Shown one piece after another: positions 31,401-43,205 of a DNA stretch of 64,000 nt (position 1 is the stretch's first letter; every line of letters starts with the position of its first letter). Source of the DNA: Reticulitermes speratus (lineage: Eukaryota > Arthropoda > Insecta > Blattodea > Rhinotermitidae); contig JAJKFL010000039.1 in NCBI GenBank assembly GCA_021186555.1, positions 40,744,610 through 40,808,609 on the forward strand, written 5' to 3'. The notes beneath the pieces were generated by a model that made no database searches, had not been told where the DNA came from, and was given only the letters and a program-made list of their open reading frames with translations. The position numbers and the translations under genes were made by a program.

Positions 31401-33452
31401 TGAATTTCTAGTCGATTATATATTATATTTTCGAAAATAACACAACACCTCAAAAATATACAGAGAGGTCACAGTTAAAATTCTCAATTCTTTAAAAATG
31501 GGTCTGCAGGATTTTCTGCTATTTAGACCTTTCATTATAAGGAGTGCCCTTTTTTGCATAATCAAAACTTTACTACTTTCTTTCTTTATTATTACACAGT
31601 ATCATTTCTTTCCTCATTGTGAAAAACAAAGTAATAGACTGTCTTTCATATCAGTTGCTCAATGGTATTTTTTGGAAAATAAAACAGAGATTATGCAGCA
31701 TATCTTAAAAATGCAGTAAATTTTCTTATTGCCAAAATATATAAAATGAATTTAGGGGTGTTTTTTATGCACATTCACATACAAAAATACAGGTCTTTTA
31801 TTAAAGGTTAACTGAAATGTTGGTACCTTTCTGCCAAAGACCATGATTCAAATGCTTGTCTCCAGTTAGAGAACTGCATAGCCATGGTAAAAGTACATAA
31901 TTAAAAATGAATGTTACCAATCCTGACCAGTTACCTGTGCCTCCTGCAACATCTAATAAATGTGTATCAGCTGTAGGACCCAATCTCTGAATGAAGATAT
32001 CTTTCCAAATACGATGAATACCAAAACTCATTGCATCATTCATCATATCGTACTTGCTGGCCACCATTTCAAATACTGAATGAACTGAAACAATATGTTA
32101 AATCTGTTATGTATCATGGAAGCTTTCAAGGCAACAGAATTATATAAAATCCTTGGGCTGACAGCTGTTTCAGGTGATTCATATCAATTTTAACCACCTG
32201 AAGCAGCTGTCAGTCACAGATAACTGTACCACACATGACATCTGGCATTGTTCAGCTAATTTAATGACAACAGAATGGTTTAGGCCTTGACATAATTCTT
32301 TCTACACCATCATTCTATCCCCAAAGATGGCAGTGAATGAGTCTTCTGGGATGTGATGCTGTGTATTTGTGTAGATGGGTAGCAATGTTACACAAAAACT
32401 TGCTGTCTTCATCTTCAATGCAGATGGAAGCAGCTAGTTCTTTTGAAACATTCATATCCAAGTACGTACTAAAGTACACTGTATGCCATTCCAGAAGACA
32501 GTAATCTTCATGAGTACATTTGTTAGCCCCATAAGACAAACTGTTACTAAATATAAGTTCACTACAAACACACAACTAAGCCTTCCCATGCTCCCTATGG
32601 GATTCACACACAAGTTCTTAATTTTTTCTCATGGTCCTACCTCCTCTGCCCCCTTGTACTTTCAGTTGGCAACTTGATTTACTGTAAGACTGCAGTTTTC
32701 TGGCATGTAATGCCGTTCAGTCTGGTACACTGTTACCAACGTTTTGAAAGAAAACCCTGCCTCCATCTATAGGGTAGAACATAGCAGCTACCACACAGTA
32801 CAAGGCAGAAGACACAGGCTTAATATTCACCACTCTGACAACCTCAACCTCATTCACTTGGGTTATGTTACAGCCCGTCTGGCATACATGGATGATAGAG
32901 AATTTATTGCTAGCATTTACATAACCTATTACAGGGTGGTACTTGCCCCAAGCAAATCAAGGTTAGAAGAGAAAAACTCAAAATGGTCTTGTACCTTACT
33001 AAACCTTGTTACGTTCATGGACATATACATATTAGGCATTAGGTGTTCTTAAGCCCTCGTATGATATTCTAGAAGTTAATAAAACGATGGAGTTACATGA
33101 GTCAGATGTAGTAAGTGCGAGCAATCAAAATTCAGTTATAGGTTAGGAGTGGGTACAATCGTTACAGAAAATCTCCTACAAACAGCGTCCTTTCATGAAT
33201 TTCTCAAGCAATGTTACAGCATAACTTAGAAAATATTAGTTCAGTTACTTGTGGTAGCAAAATTCAACCAGTCATACCCTTCTCAGCTTTCTCACTTTCT
33301 TTTACAGTTTCAAATCCAAAATGAGTTTCTTTAAAAGAATCCTCCTCATGTTTCATATATGACATTATTTTTGAACTTGTACGGAAACTTTTTCCATAAT
33401 GAGATATTATTTTCGTCTTCATAACCTCTAATGTCTGTTTTAGAAGCGCCAT
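25429..33452 (-). CDS. COQ5: 2-methoxy-6-polyprenyl-1,4-benzoquinol methylase, mitochondrial
   Basis: COQ5 is the S-adenosylmethionine-dependent C-methyltransferase of ubiquinone synthesis, acting in the matrix-side coenzyme Q complex. Minus-strand exons are 33452-33278, 32084-31935, 30630-30297, 25720-25609 and 25530-25429, giving 290 residues; human COQ5 has 327. The N-terminus ([14 protein letters not shown] and onward) is basic and fits a mitochondrial presequence. Landmarks are [30 protein letters not shown] motif [11 protein letters not shown] (101-110), [29 protein letters not shown] and the terminal [11 protein letters not shown]. The first ATG in the open frame is at 33452. Oddity: exon 4 should end in CAG and be followed by GTGAGG, but the sequence reads CAGTGAGG, so one G of the donor is missing. 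Every other junction is canonical and in phase. Intron 4 (4.6 kb) holds a 114-bp satellite and a fold-back element. Confidence 0.95.
25908..26070. repeat. Fold-back element, family M, tight palindrome
   Basis: Arms CTGTGATGTTACGCAGCG and CGCTGCGTAACATCCCAGAG enclose GGCAGTTAGTTACCGATG and its complement. It lies about 190 bases upstream of COQ5 exon 4 within intron 4, close enough that a hairpin in the pre-mRNA could affect splicing. Confidence 0.7.
26160..26335 (-). mobile_element. RTE-like LINE tail, degraded
   Basis: Minus strand reads [12 protein letters not shown] and, in another frame, ENRNTWKT where GRRPLGRP is expected. Same family as 14134-14445, with more breaks. Confidence 0.5.
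26336..27640. other. COQ5 intron 4, unassigned part
   Basis: No exon recognised. It contains poly(A) runs at about 27125-27136 and 27561-27570 and no repeat that I could match elsewhere in the window. Confidence 0.35.
27641..27860 (-). mobile_element. tRNA-derived SINE, family S4
   Basis: The minus strand carries TGTTCAGTCCCAGGCCAG near 27830, in the position of a B box, then CACATGAAAGTTTTCATG and CACTGGACCAGG. The same layout occurs at 52190-52345 (GGGTTCAATCCCAGG), which supports a dispersed SINE. Confidence 0.5.
27885..28573. repeat. 114-bp tandem repeat, six copies
   Basis: The marker ATCGCTGTTTGTTCTGAG recurs at 27961, 28075, 28189, 28303, 28417 and 28531, exactly 114 bases apart. Each unit includes GTACCGCGCAGTAAACACAC and TATACAAACCAGTCAGTTAA. 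Inner copies differ by one or two bases, while the first is diverged, the usual picture of a young array with an old edge. It lies in COQ5 intron 4. Confidence 0.92.
28574..29270. other. COQ5 intron 4, unassigned
   Basis: The first 60 bases resemble 3594-3652 (shared TGGTACATATAGTAACC). The remainder shows no recognised element or exon. Confidence 0.35.
29275..29490 (-). mobile_element. SINE, family S1, with B box
   Basis: Reverse-oriented, nearly full copy: GAAGGTATAGCTCCATGCAT at one end, GGTACCCACTC in the middle, and GAATTGAATCCCATTCTCCA (complement of the B-box region) followed by a tRNA-like ACACCAGCTGAGTTATCCTG. Confidence 0.7.
29684..29727 (-). ncRNA. Hammerhead ribozyme-like motif, decayed
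   Basis: Minus strand CTGACGA (29723-29717), extra T, stem II GACTA/TAGTC, GAAAC (29700-29696), loop ATAT, then AT instead of GT before A. The lost C-G pair of the short stem III should weaken it. Confidence 0.35.
30049..30091 (+). ncRNA. Hammerhead ribozyme-like motif
   Basis: CTGATGA (30053-30059), extra T, stem II GACTA/TAGTC with loop ATAAG (30061-30075), GAAAC (30076-30080), loop ATAT, GT and A30087. Stem I is CCC with GGG but begins with an A opposite G. Confidence 0.45.
31017..31625 (-). mobile_element. CR1/L2-like LINE 3' end
   Basis: The minus frame at 31250-31453 reads [20 protein letters not shown] and [20 protein letters not shown], the usual ending of CR1/L2-type reverse transcriptases. 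The element finishes at the left in an (ATTGA)n tail near 31017. It lies in COQ5 intron 2 in the same orientation as the gene. Confidence 0.7.
32338..32505. repeat. Fold-back element, family M
   Basis: GTCTTCTGGGATGTGATGCT is matched by GTATGCCATTCCAGAAGACA at the other end, and CATCTTCAATGCAGATGGAAG forms the centre. It lies in COQ5 intron 1; a single further arm is at about 32688-32830. Confidence 0.65.
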
Positions 33453-33800
33453 TTGTTTACATGTTAAAAAGTTTGACGTTGGTATTACTGTTGCCACGGA
33501 TGGAAGATAAACTGCCAATTGGAATTCTCAGATTGTTATTGTTGCGTTCTTTTAACTTTGATATGTACGATTACGCCATTCTACCACTTCCAAGATAGGG
33601 AGTACACGTTATCATTAAAGACAATTCTAAGAGTGATCCTTATGAGAACCAATAATTTTGTTCAATCAGCAATGCTCCTGAATTCTATATGGGAATTACC
33701 AGGTTTTAATGTTGGCGAAATACCGGCTATGCTGACATGTTCTTGGTGCGAGATTTGAGGTTCGCACAGCGCTGAATTTTTTTGGAGCTTGTATGAGATT
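33453..33800 (-). promoter_or_regulatory. COQ5 upstream region
   Basis: Directly precedes the COQ5 start codon and should hold its leader and promoter. CpG density rises from here to about 36.5 kb. No TATA box at a convincing distance was seen. The frame is open 22 codons upstream of the chosen ATG but has no other ATG there. Confidence 0.4.
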
Positions 33801-36590
33801 GTAATGGCGTTTTGTCATCATACACTTCCTCAAGTAACGGAGCGTAGAAGTACAACTACTAATATGTGCGGGCCAGCGAATTTTTTAATTTAAGATGTCC
33901 ACCTTCAGTAAAATGCTGCTTTCATATGGGAAGCTGTATTTCTCGACATTTTATTACTTATAATACGAGTGTTGTTCACGTCCTTAAGATTATTTATGAC
34001 TAACTTCATTTTTTCTGTAATATGTGGTCTTTTGGGTGATTACACGGCGTCGTGAGGTAATTATTTACCGACGTTTCGGGACAATGTGTCGGTCCCATCT
34101 TCACGGGTCGAGATTCCACGAAGGAAAGAAAATTTTTTTCTGTTTGTTATGACATTCGTATGAAAAATGGGGCATGTGAAAAACTACTGCGTCATTACCA
34201 AGTCTAGTGGTCGAAGCCCATGGACTGGAGTCGTAAAGTGGAAGGCATTAACCATGAGCAGAGATGGACCACGTGGTTCCTGTGGAACGAAGGCGTTAAC
34301 CGTCACATATTCGTCGTCGGTTACCTGTAATTTTTTAGACAGAAAGCACGTGAACACAGCACTGTGTTTAACCGGGTACGGAGCTTCAAAAGCGGCAAGG
34401 AAACTTCACAGGTGGCTGTCCATTAGTGGTATCGCAACATCGTTCAAGAACGGTTCCATGAAGCCGTCCGGAAGCTCCCATTTAGATGACAGCGACGTAT
34501 AGGGGAGTATGGCCAGCTAGCAGTTGTTCAGCCTGAAGATAATCAAATTGCTGAAAATGAGGTGAGTTCAAATCATTTCCGAATTCTCCTCGTGCCGCGT
34601 AAAAACGAAGTTACACTTCCGTCAGAACCTACTGTTTTGGGGGCATTACTGTAGATCGAAATTGGGGACACAGATTAGTCAGACAATACAGAATGTTTTC
34701 TTTTAATTCAAGCGAATGCTACCGTGAGAGTAAACTTCCTCACGTAGAGACCAAGCAATTGGTGAATTTCGAAATAAGGACCAACTGCTCTGGCTGGTCA
34801 CTCTTGCCGCGCAAATCAGAGATGGTGATAGATGGCTGTGTAACATCGGTGAAATTATTACCCCCCAGGGGATAATCGAGCACTTCCGAACAAGCGTCAT
34901 TGTCGATCACCTGTACGTTAAAATGCGCCGTAGTTACGTCATGCAGCGCTGAGGAGCAGCAACCTTAACAGTGTCAACGTAACACAGACACGCCTCGCTG
35001 TGTATGCCCCACTCTGCTGGACGTCTTATCGACGCTTCACTACACTGTCGTTCCTTCCCCCATTCGACTACAGCGTGATGCAGTATACCGTTCATCCCCC
35101 TGCTGTTGATCAGATTCGCCCCATTTGACTGCCCAGCGTCGTGCAGTACGACCACAGCTGTTTCACGCGCAGTACAACGGAGTCGGCTGTCTGGTGCCGT
35201 ATTTCAGACACTGGGACAGAGTCAGTTCGGGCGGAAACGTTGTAGAATCTGTTCTGTGAAGGCTGATCGCACCGTCATTTTTAACGTAAGTCCCTCTTGA
35301 GAAGCTAATAGCGGTTTTGGTTTCTCTAGAAATTCATTTCTGAGTTCACAAAAGCCCGTAATCGATACCTGTTCTGACCCAAATCGAACAATTCATCACC
35401 TTTCCAGCAGTTGGTATCTACTGCACACAATTGGTCAACTGAGACTCACTTTGCCGCCATAACTTTGGATAGGAGACGACATTTGTCTAAATGTGTTCAT
35501 ATCAGGTACACTAAAATGTGAACGCTACGGAAATCATCTGCGTGGCAGGCAATTAATTTCAAGCAACTTGACAATTCGGTGTTCTTTATTTACAGGAGTG
35601 TTCGTGCAGTGAATGGCCTGTGCAACGCGTTGTTAAAATATAGACAGGACTACGTTACAGTACGGAGTTTAAAACTTATCATGTGATGTGAAAGATTCGT
35701 TAATATTCGTGACTACAGTGTTTTAAGGATCGCTGTGGGTAATTAAGGGTTAGTTTTCGTTGGTGTGGATGAATCAAATGGTATGTGTTGTGTTGTGGAC
35801 AACTGTCGTGTATTAATGCAGTGATACTGTTGTGAGTCAACAGTGCAGTGATTATGTCAACGGTTGCAACAATCCAGATTACAGCAGTATGCATCCAAAG
35901 CAGGACTTCGAACCCAGGACCAAGGGAAGAGGAGCATCGCGCAAACCGTAGCGTTAAAAGAACCCAAACAGTGTCGGCTGAACTCTAGCGGTTAGGACCC
36001 ATCTGCAGGAGGATGGGCTGGGTACTCGCAGCAAATCAGGTACGCCATAGCACCGACACGAGCTTATCATGACGTCAGTCCGGCCCCAGGCTGGTCATGA
36101 TAATTACCGCCGTGCCAGGCAACTCTGTATTTGAAGCGGTAGCCACCATGACTCAGGGCGTAGGTTAAGGTCGGGTTGACAACCCTGTGGATGTGAATTT
36201 TTTTTTTACCTAGTTTGTAAGTGTTGTGCTCCCTGCCCTCCCCGTTAGGTGCCCCAGTTAGGTTTTATGAGTAGGACGCGTGGCTTTGGCTTGCGTGTCC
36301 TGTTTAGCCCTCGCTGGCAGAAAATGGACGTTCGTTTAGGAGGGTTTAGTTTTAAGTGTTTCTGTTTGTGTATTTTTATCCCATAGGGTGTCAACTTGAC
36401 AGGTTCAGTCGCCACGACCAATGAAGTCAGTGCGAGAGGGAGAGAGATAAAAACGAGCCTTTTCAGTCTCTCTCATTGAATAACTCGCATTGTATGCACC
36501 GCTTGAACAAAACATAAAGCATTATTGTTATATACTTGATCTTCCACACCAGTGATGACAGAGAAATGACTTGTGTTTATAAGGATGCAA
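33801..36590. other. CpG-richer interval, no assigned gene
   Basis: A single family M arm at about 34035-34115 carries a well-formed hammerhead-like stem II (GGGAC/GTCCC) and GAAACGTCGGTA on the minus strand. A possible small exon ends at 34561 before GTGAGT (EYGQLAVVQPEDNQIAENE), and another donor-like GTAAGT lies at 35286. I recognise no protein. These may be leader exons of an unknown plus-strand gene or remnants of repeats. Confidence 0.35.
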
Positions 36591-37920
36591 ATAACTACAC
36601 TATAAGGCTGTTTTCACACGGGCTACTCGGTGGTCGGACCCGCAGTTGCCGGCGACTGCTAGGCAATTCAGTCTTTCGAACATTTCAGATGAGACACTGA
36701 GTGGCTAGGCGACCGCGACTGTGGCCGAGCAGTGGCTCTCCCCACAGTGGCTGGGACACTTCCTTGTGGCTTGGCCACTGGAGTAACATACAGTCTTATG
36801 AGAACGTCTGCAAAGAATACAAGCAGTGTGTTTTGGTGTGCAAACATTCATTACATAGATTCGGGCCCGGCTTGTTTCGTCAGAGCTATACGTAACTGTG
36901 GCTCATCCACAGATAGGACCGTGTGGAAGCTGCCTAAATTACTTTTGATTAAATTTCACTGAATTCACGTAACATTAGCAGAACATAATTCAACGTTTAT
37001 GGGTGATACTGAATACATGCATTTAATTTACACTGAATAAGTACATTACACAAGCCTGATATTGAACTTTTTACTGCACAAGAAGCAACGTTGTACATAT
37101 GAATTTAATTTACTAGAAATGTATAGGCCTGTCACTAGCCGCCAGGCTTCGTGGCATTAGATTTACTATTGCGATGGCAGATTCAACGATTTATGTTTAT
37201 TTACGCTGGTATTTGTGTATTATGAAGACTTCAGTGTTTCCCTGTCCGTTTTGACATATGCTCTTACAGTTCGATGTATCGTGTTCAAAGGAAAGCTATT
37301 GTTGTGGCGACAACTTAAATACAGAATGTTCGATGCGATTGTTTGGCACGTAAATCAGGATGGGATGGAAACATGCAAGACATTGGCAGCACTGCCGGTT
37401 TATGCTGTGCTGTTTACTGCGGATTCCAACCACACAGCAAACAGAGGAACAGCGAATGCTACATGTTGCTGCAATGGCCTTGTTTAATTTGCGCAGTGAA
37501 AGGGCTGTTGTTCCGAGGCGAAACATTTTCTTTGCGCTCTTGACAGAAGATGATTTCTGTTCTTTTCGACATTTAAATGCAACTGAATATGAAAACGGCG
37601 GGTTTGACTTCGTTAAACTTTGTAGGCCCCTTTCCGTCGATGGCCTGCAGTTGTGTTAACAGTTTTCACTGCGTAACGAAAAAGTGACTTTCCACAAGAA
37701 GGAAGATGGAAGTGCAGAGTGTCGTGCTGTAGTAACTCTACATTTTAACTCAGCTGTGTTTAAGAATCGAAATCATCACGAAGTGCAAGAATATAAACAA
37801 GACAGGTATGTTTTCTGCAATCATAATGCTGTTGCTTTCAGCCTGTGATACTTTGAGGTTTTGTGAAATTTTTTATTTTGTTTTGTTTCAGGTTCCCTCT
37901 CATATATAATGGAATATATT
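36591..37920. other. Unassigned interval with coding-like patches
   Basis: Overlapping plus frames at 36701-36962 and 37215-37659 have balanced codon use in places but no recognisable family. The beginning (GGCTGTTTTCACACGGG at about 36607) looks like a transposon end, yet no inverted partner was found. Confidence 0.3.
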
Positions 37921-37924
37921 ATAT

Positions 37925-38125
37925 ACATCGTCCAGACCGGCCGTGGGGCCTACCCAGCCTCCTGTACAATGGGTACCGGGTCATTCCTGGGGGTAAAACA
38001 GCCGGGGCATGGCGTTAACCACCCACACCCATCTAGCGCCGAGGTTAAAGAAAGAGTAGAGCTATACCTCTACTCCCCCTCTGGGCCTTCATGGCCTTTT
38101 TTTAAGGTGAACTTTAACTTTATTA
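37925..38125 (+). mobile_element. SINE, family S1, head missing
   Basis: Begins inside the body at GTCCAGACCGGCCGTGGGGC, keeps CTACTCCCCCTCTGGGCCTT and ends GAACTTTAACTTTATTACA. The tRNA-like promoter is lost. Confidence 0.75.
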
Positions 38126-38934
38126 CATACATATGTATGTATACAATGAGAATATAATAAGTGAAATCTATATATGTATAATAAAACTTAATGGAACAAA
38201 ATCCTTCGTCTCTGTAACATATAATGCATTCATACAGATTACATCCAGCCTACATATACTGTCTAAAAATTCAAATGTACAGGGTCCTTATTTTATCTCA
38301 CAATTACTGTTTTAGACACTTGCTGCTGCTACTCTGCTGCACATGTGGGCTGTTGGCTCAGTGGACTTTGTCATATGGTAAACCAACTGACAGAAGGGGC
38401 CACTGATAGTTGACCCTGTACCACCAAATTGAGGCCAATCAACATTAGTAACTGCTATCGACAGACTGGCAGAATTGCTATGTACAACCACAAAGATAGC
38501 TGTACTCTGCAGGATATGGAGATGCATGAATATATAACAAGTGTTTGCTGTTCAAAGAAATGTTAACCATTTCTCTCTTTCAGAAGTCTTCCCAGCATAT
38601 TTTCCCATGCAGGTATACTACCGGAAACTTACTGTCACAACCAACGTACAAACTGCTGTTATATTACAATCATATGTAGTGTTTTAGCTTTTTCATTACA
38701 TCTCTTTGACATTTCTTGTCACAGTTTGTGGAAAAGAACAGAAAAATGTCAGGCATTTATTTTCCCCTACCATAGTACAAATTTTACATTTTCATGCAGA
38801 TACATTTGTATCTGGCAGGAGTGAAGTTGGAAATTAAAAAAAAAATGTGGGAAGGGTTAATGTGCCACCAACATTGTGGAACGTGTGTCAATGTACACTG
38901 CTCATTTCAAGCATACATCATAGCTCAAGATTCA

Positions 38935-39120
38935 AGTCTTCTGGGATGTGACACTGTCACCAGTCGAGTAGTTCCCGTTTTTGAAGGATTGTATTGCCCT
39001 CATCTTCGGGGTCAAGTATCGTACTTGGTCTGCTCGACTGTGAAGGTGGATGCACTATGATCCTGTGAAATGTCGGACACTGCTTGCCCAGCGACAAAAC
39101 GTCGCATACCCAAAGGCTTG
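38935..39120. repeat. Fold-back element, family M
   Basis: Arms AGATTCAAGTCTTCTGGGAT and CCAAAGGCTTGAATG bound a centre with CCCTCATCTTCGGGGTCAAG and CTGCTCGACTGTGAAGG. Confidence 0.6.
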
Positions 39121-39574
39121 AATGTTTAGCAGTGCCGCTCTGAGAACATCAAATATCTCACACCAAAGCTACTTTGAGAGCATAATGACCAAAGATATTG
39201 TGACTTTCCTAACAAGCATGAGGAGAGGAGAAAGGTGATATACTAACAGTCCTTTACACTAAACAAACTACACAGAGGACTAAATAGGTTGTAACTTGTT
39301 ATAATAAACTACTGTACTTGTGTATTTTCTTCTGTTTCTTTTCAAGAAGGTTGGTCAATAACGTTTCAGCATTTGGACTGCACCCCTGTAGTTATCTCTT
39401 CGAAGGTTATCTAAATCTTTGTGCTCTGACAGGTCAGTAGTAGGGTTGAGTTTATATTAAATTTGATATTGATATCAGAGATAAACATAGTGCTATTGAA
39501 TTATTTTATTGAACTAGAAAAGTTTTTTAGGAGGATGCATCCTGTTATGCTATCGGAGCTATATAGTTGGTAGA

Positions 39575-39785
39575 CAATTGCAGTCAAACACCACATTATA
39601 TTTATTGTAAAAACATTGAGTTTTTACATAATTATGCTACATGTTTCAGCCATTGTGGCCATAGTCAGGCAGAATTTCTTTCCTCATTAATCTTCACCAT
39701 CCTTTTTATATTTTTGTACAGATTATGCCTGATGATGGCCACAATTATGTAAAAGTTGAATGTGTTTACAATACATGTAATGCAT
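39575..39785. repeat. Fold-back element, family H, diverged
   Basis: CATTATATTTATTGTAAAAA and ATGTGTTTACAATACATGTA-type arms enclose CATGTTTCAGCCATTGTGGC and CCTGATGATGGCCACAATTA. Both hammerhead-like cores have lost key positions. Confidence 0.5.
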
Positions 39786-39817
39786 AACATCCCAGAAGGG
39801 TCAGGTCTTTGTATTGT

Positions 39818-40803
39818 ATTGTATTTATTTTGTCCTAGAAATCATTACAGAATGATATTGGACACATCCATAGAGTAAACAGTATAAGAATTACAGTAAA
39901 AGCAAACAAACACATAAATCTAATATAATTACATACATGTACAGGACCACACAAGGCCCTGATTAACATAATACACATAAGAAAGCACTGGCAATTACCA
40001 TACAGATACATCTTTAACCCAGTTCCTACAAATTAAGAGTCAACTGTCATAAATTCTTCCACTGAATAAAAACTCTTTTCAAGTAGGAAATTTCTAAGTG
40101 TCTTCTTGAATTTTATTATGGACTTAACACTTTTAATTTCGCTAGGTAGTTTGTTATAAACAAGCACACCGTTGTAAGCAGTGCTCTGTTCGAATAGTTT
40201 GGTGTTGTGGCTTGTAATAAATAAATCTGACTTATTCCTTGTATCATGTGAATGAAACATAGAATTAGTTTTGAATTTATTTAGGGACATTTTAATGTAT
40301 AGAAGATTTTCATAGATATACATACATGGCAGTGTCATAATCTTTAATTTTTTAAAATATGGTTTGCAACTTGTGCTTGAAATATTAGCTATTAATCTTA
40401 TTGCCCTCTTTTGTTGTTTAAAAACTTTCTTAAGATTTCTAACGCTTCCCCAGAATAAAATACCATAGTTCAAAGATGAATGCATGTATGAAAAATACAT
40501 GGTTTTAACAATATTTTTATTTACAAATGACTTCATTGTTTTTATTGCAAAACAAAGTTTACTTAGTTTAATTACTAATTTTCCCAAGTGAAAATCCCAA
40601 TTTAGATTGTGGTCTAGCCAGACTCCCAAAAATTTTGTTTTGGGTACATAATTAATTTGTCTATCTTTCAATATTATGTCAGGAAATACTATATGTTTAT
40701 TTAATTTGTGATGAAAGCCTAATGCCCATGATTTGCCTTTATTTATAATCAATCTGTTATTGTCAAACCAGGGTAAAATACTTTTATTAATTTTATCCAA
40801 ATG
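39818..40803 (-). mobile_element. CR1/L2-like LINE ORF2 3' part
   Basis: The minus strand is open over 255 codons (40800-40033): WFDNNRLIINKGKSWALGF, KFLGVWLDHNLNWDFHL and FKQQKRAIRLIANIS are the end of the reverse transcriptase palm and the thumb of a non-LTR element, followed by a C-terminal extension. It ends in an (ATACA)n tail at about 39818-39835. The coding sequence begins abruptly at 40803, where a plus-strand segment starts. Confidence 0.8.
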
Positions 40804-42350
40804 TATCCAAGATGGCGCCAGGTAGAGACGCGAAGTGTAGTAAGAACCAGTTAGCTAATGATATCTTAGAGAAAGTAGGTGTGGATGGAGTTATGAATGG
40901 TGTTGCTTCAACAAGTAGTAATGGTAGAAACAGTGTAAGTGAAGACAGCCGCATTGGTGATAGTATGCTCTTGCAAAACGGAATATACAAAAGTGCTGCT
41001 TTACGACCTGAGAAAACAGCTGCAAAACGCGAGACTGAAACGATAGCGTCGCTGCAGATGATCATAGATCTGCTGAACAAAGACCTAAATAATGCCCTAG
41101 CTGAGATAAACAAATTAACATGTGAAAATGAAGAACTCAAAAATGAAGTAAATAAGAAATCAAAAGAGGACAGTAATCGTCTGGCGAGCAGCGAAAATGA
41201 ATTCAGACAGGTTATAAACCGTAAACAATACCGCCGAGGTGGAACAGTTTTACCAAGAGAGCCTCAGAACCATTCTAGACAAGTTCAAAACGAACCGTTT
41301 TTCTCTGAAAACAAATACAATTGTCTACAATACATAACCTCAACAGAGTCAAAGGAAACAGCAAGCGAAAGTGAATCGCAGGAGCACGACAGATCAACTT
41401 CGAAAGTGGTTGTACTGGGTGACTCTCTATTAAAATTTGCGGGGGAGGAATATAAAAGGAAGGGCTATGATGTTCACTGCTTCCCAGGAATTAGAATAGA
41501 AGAGTTACGACACCAGGTAGAGAAGACTGACTGGAAAAAGGTACGTCCAGATGTAATGGTGATTCATGCTGGCACCAACAACATTAGACGTGGAATATCA
41601 GCTACTGAAATTATGGGTGATACTATGGATCTAGTTGACTGTATCAGAAAACAGGTTCCTAAAACAAAAATTGTAATCAGTGGAATCCTGCACCGTAGAA
41701 ATGTAAGTGAATGTTTTATACGAAGAATTAACACGGAGCTGGACTGGTTATGTTCTGTATGTGATTGCCTCATGGTTGATGGCAAATTGCTGGATTGGGA
41801 AATTTGACATAGCCAGAGACGGGATACACCTGAATAGGAGGGGAGCTCAAAAACTTGGGAATCTTCTCTGTAAAGTCATTCATTCCTGCGTGCCGGGAGA
41901 CGTATAGTCAAAGCGGTGGAAGTGGTCGAGAAAAGCATTTGTCCAGGTTTGTGTAAAAACAACATGCAAACAAGTGAATTACAGAGTCCCAAAATAGAAA
42001 TAGACATCACACATCAAGGCAAAAATATTATGCAGACTGGTGAAGTGCAGCGTTCAAAAATAGAAAACGACCGGGGACGTCGGTGTAGTGCCACAAAATT
42101 GCAACATCTTCGCAGTGAAGCACAGTGTCTCAAGACAGAAACAGAAATGGACCATTTAAATAGTGATAGAAAAAAACAGTACCTTAGAGATGATACACGT
42201 TTAAACAAAAATTCCTTAAAAGTTGGCAACGCCAATGTGAGAACACCAGTCTCACATTGTACACCTCTGTGAGGAGGCTACTCTGACTTGTTCACAGATT
42301 GCCTAATTTGGATTTCTGAACGTGAAATAAATGAATGAATGGTTCAAAAA
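40804..42350 (+). mobile_element. LINE ORF1 with coiled coil and SGNH esterase
   Basis: The ATG at 40812 opens a 331-codon frame. After a low-complexity start, residues near 75-120 form a heptad-like coiled coil (LQMIIDLLNKDLNNALAEIN). An SGNH hydrolase-like domain follows: GDSLLKFAG (catalytic Ser), GTNNIRRG (block III) and, after a one-base slip near 41795, RDGIHLNRRGAQKLG with the Asp and His. CR1- and L2-type LINEs encode such an esterase in ORF1. A second frame (41916-42272) runs to the 3' part, which ends near AATAAATGAATGAATG. It stands head to head with the ORF2 piece at 39818-40803. A domesticated gene is possible but less likely. Confidence 0.65.
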
Positions 42351-43040
42351 CCTTTGAAACAAGACTGCCAAGCTGCCTAGCTCCCTATGCTTCCACTTTC
42401 TACAATCCTGACACCATAAACTAAATTATCCCAAGGTGTCAACAGACATAACTGTTTACGAGTTTACATGGTGTAACATTCAAGAAGGTGAATCTTCAGA
42501 AACAGCCTTGTGAGAACCTCAAATCTCACATTTCCATTAATCTGCACATTCTTTATTTTACCTTATATAAGAACTTATCTTAAATAACAGGCGACTGACA
42601 TTGACAGAGGTACGAACAGTTTTATTTTGCAACCATGTATTTACAAACATGACATATTCCGTTCTATCCGAGTGTTCAGTTTGAACATAGGGAAGTTAAG
42701 CCATTCACCGACTGACAAACGTTACTTTGAGCGAATTTTCTTTGGCCCCAAGTGACTGACAAGTAGCACTTGTCACATTGTTTAAAGATGGTGTGTGTCT
42801 GATGTAGTACTAAATGTCACTGATAGATTTAAGGTGACTATAGAATAACTAAAAAAAAACTTTTTTTTTTTTGGTACACGTTTTCATGCATATGTAATAT
42901 AAGTAATAAGTGAATGGGTTGACATTTGCAGCCCATAAAGTTAAAGTCTTCATATATGCTGTGTTTCATTAAATCTAATACTGCTTGTTTATGGGCTGTT
43001 GTGAAATTAATACTGAAGCTTAATACCGTACATCTTCCAT
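42351..43040. other. Unassigned spacer upstream of the LINE pair
   Basis: No exon or repeat recognised apart from a poly(A)/poly(T) stretch at about 42850-42872. Confidence 0.35.
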
Positions 43041-43205
43041 GAAATGTATATACATACATTTTATTGCCAAAAAATTGCACTTTCACATGCACTCCTACAT
43101 GTTTCAGCTATTATTTCTTGGCGCTCCTTGAAAATGGCTATAAATAATAGCAGAAACATGTATTCATGGGCAAGTGCAATTTGTTGGCAATAAACTTACA
43201 CTACT
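43040..43205. repeat. Fold-back element, family H, diverged
   Basis: TTTTATTGCCAAAAAATTGC and AATTTGTTGGCAATAAAC arms, with CTACATGTTTCAGCTATTAT and AATAATAGCAGAAACATG inside. Poly(C)/poly(A) follows at 43240-43260. Confidence 0.55.

Noticed and set aside
36170-36560. Possible solo LTR, with a TATA-like GATAAAAACGAGC and a late AATAAAG-like signal
   Set aside because: No target duplication, no paired copy and no clear terminal bases, so the evidence is too thin to call an element.
40812-41807. A host SGNH hydrolase gene
   Set aside because: The coiled coil plus SGNH order, lack of introns and adjacency to a LINE reverse transcriptase fragment point to LINE ORF1; domestication cannot be fully excluded.
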